A stretch of 18,843 bases of DNA from NCBI GenBank assembly GCA_030770425.1, contig JASJFT010000411.1, positions 1 through 18,843 on the forward strand. The letters are read 5' to 3'. The notes below the pieces were generated by a model. The model was not told the DNA's origin, ran no database searches, and saw only the letters and a list, made by a program, of their open reading frames with translations. Positions within the stretch are counted from its first letter, which is position 1, and each line of letters begins with the position of its first letter. This document shows, piece by piece, positions 18,769 to 18,843 of this stretch. The DNA comes from Darksidea phi (lineage: Eukaryota; Ascomycota; Dothideomycetes; Pleosporales; Lentitheciaceae). Both the position numbers and the translations under genes were made by a program.

Positions 18769-18843
18769 TGTTACAACCCCACGCGAATCACAGGATGCGG
18801 GGCATCCCGAGAAGGTTGGAAGCCAAGACAAGGGCTTAGTCAG
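18769..18843 (+). mobile_element. Element E, start of an unmutated LTR-like insertion (partial)
   Basis: Sequence character changes at one base. It begins TGTTACAACCCC, is GC-rich, and has about eleven CA/TG dinucleotides in 75 bp, against about twelve in the preceding 18.7 kb. TG followed by TTACAACCC is a typical LTR start, and its first 11 bases match B's LTR start if RIP is allowed for. It interrupts element D's gag. Only 75 bp are visible, so the type of element is inferred. Confidence 0.6.

Overview
The window is a nested stack of dead Ty3/gypsy-type LTR retrotransposons in a heavily RIP-mutated (repeat-induced point mutation) heterochromatic block. This points to a filamentous ascomycete fungus (Pezizomycotina); nothing allows a species call. 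Positions 1-18768 are AT-rich and almost free of CpA and TpG: by eye I find about twelve such dinucleotides in 18.7 kb. CpC, CpT and CpG persist. That is the footprint of CpA-directed C-to-T change on both strands. No gene in the block is intact. CAG, CAA and TGG codons have become stops, Cys and His codons have become Tyr, and ATG starts have become ATA.

Layout: Element C (plus strand) opens the window with a truncated 5' LTR (1-330), a leader and gag (to 1470). Element A (1471-15921, plus strand) is inserted in C's gag. It has 464-bp LTRs (1471-1934 and 15458-15921) and a perfect 5-bp target duplication GGAAG (1466-1470 and 15922-15926). It carries gag, protease, RT, RNase H, integrase and chromodomain in one frame. 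Element B (7899-15345, minus strand) is inserted in A's 3' part, with two 435-bp LTRs and gag and pol in different frames. Element C's gag resumes at 15927, and removing A with one target copy keeps the same reading frame. C is cut again at 16348 by element D (plus strand; LTR of about 547 bp, then a gag of a different type). D's gag is cut at 18769 by element E, of which only the first 75 bp are visible. E begins like an LTR (TGTTACAACCCC), is GC-rich, and has about eleven CA/TG dinucleotides, so it is not RIP-mutated.

The insertion order is C, then A, then B inside A; and C, then D, then E inside D. Residual unmutated CA/TG sites are most frequent in B, the youngest mutated element, and RIP is absent in E. 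The block therefore looks like a dated stack.

The most novel-looking signal is a pair of antisense reading frames, one in element B (8581-9030, plus) and one in element A (7345-7700, minus). Each lies between pol and the 3' LTR on the strand opposite to its element. The one in B reads as a Cys-rich motif (CX2CX6C once RIP Tyr codons are read as Cys) followed by a Lys/Arg/Leu-rich coiled coil. The one in A reads as a long coiled coil. All calls come from reading and translating the sequence by eye, with no database search.
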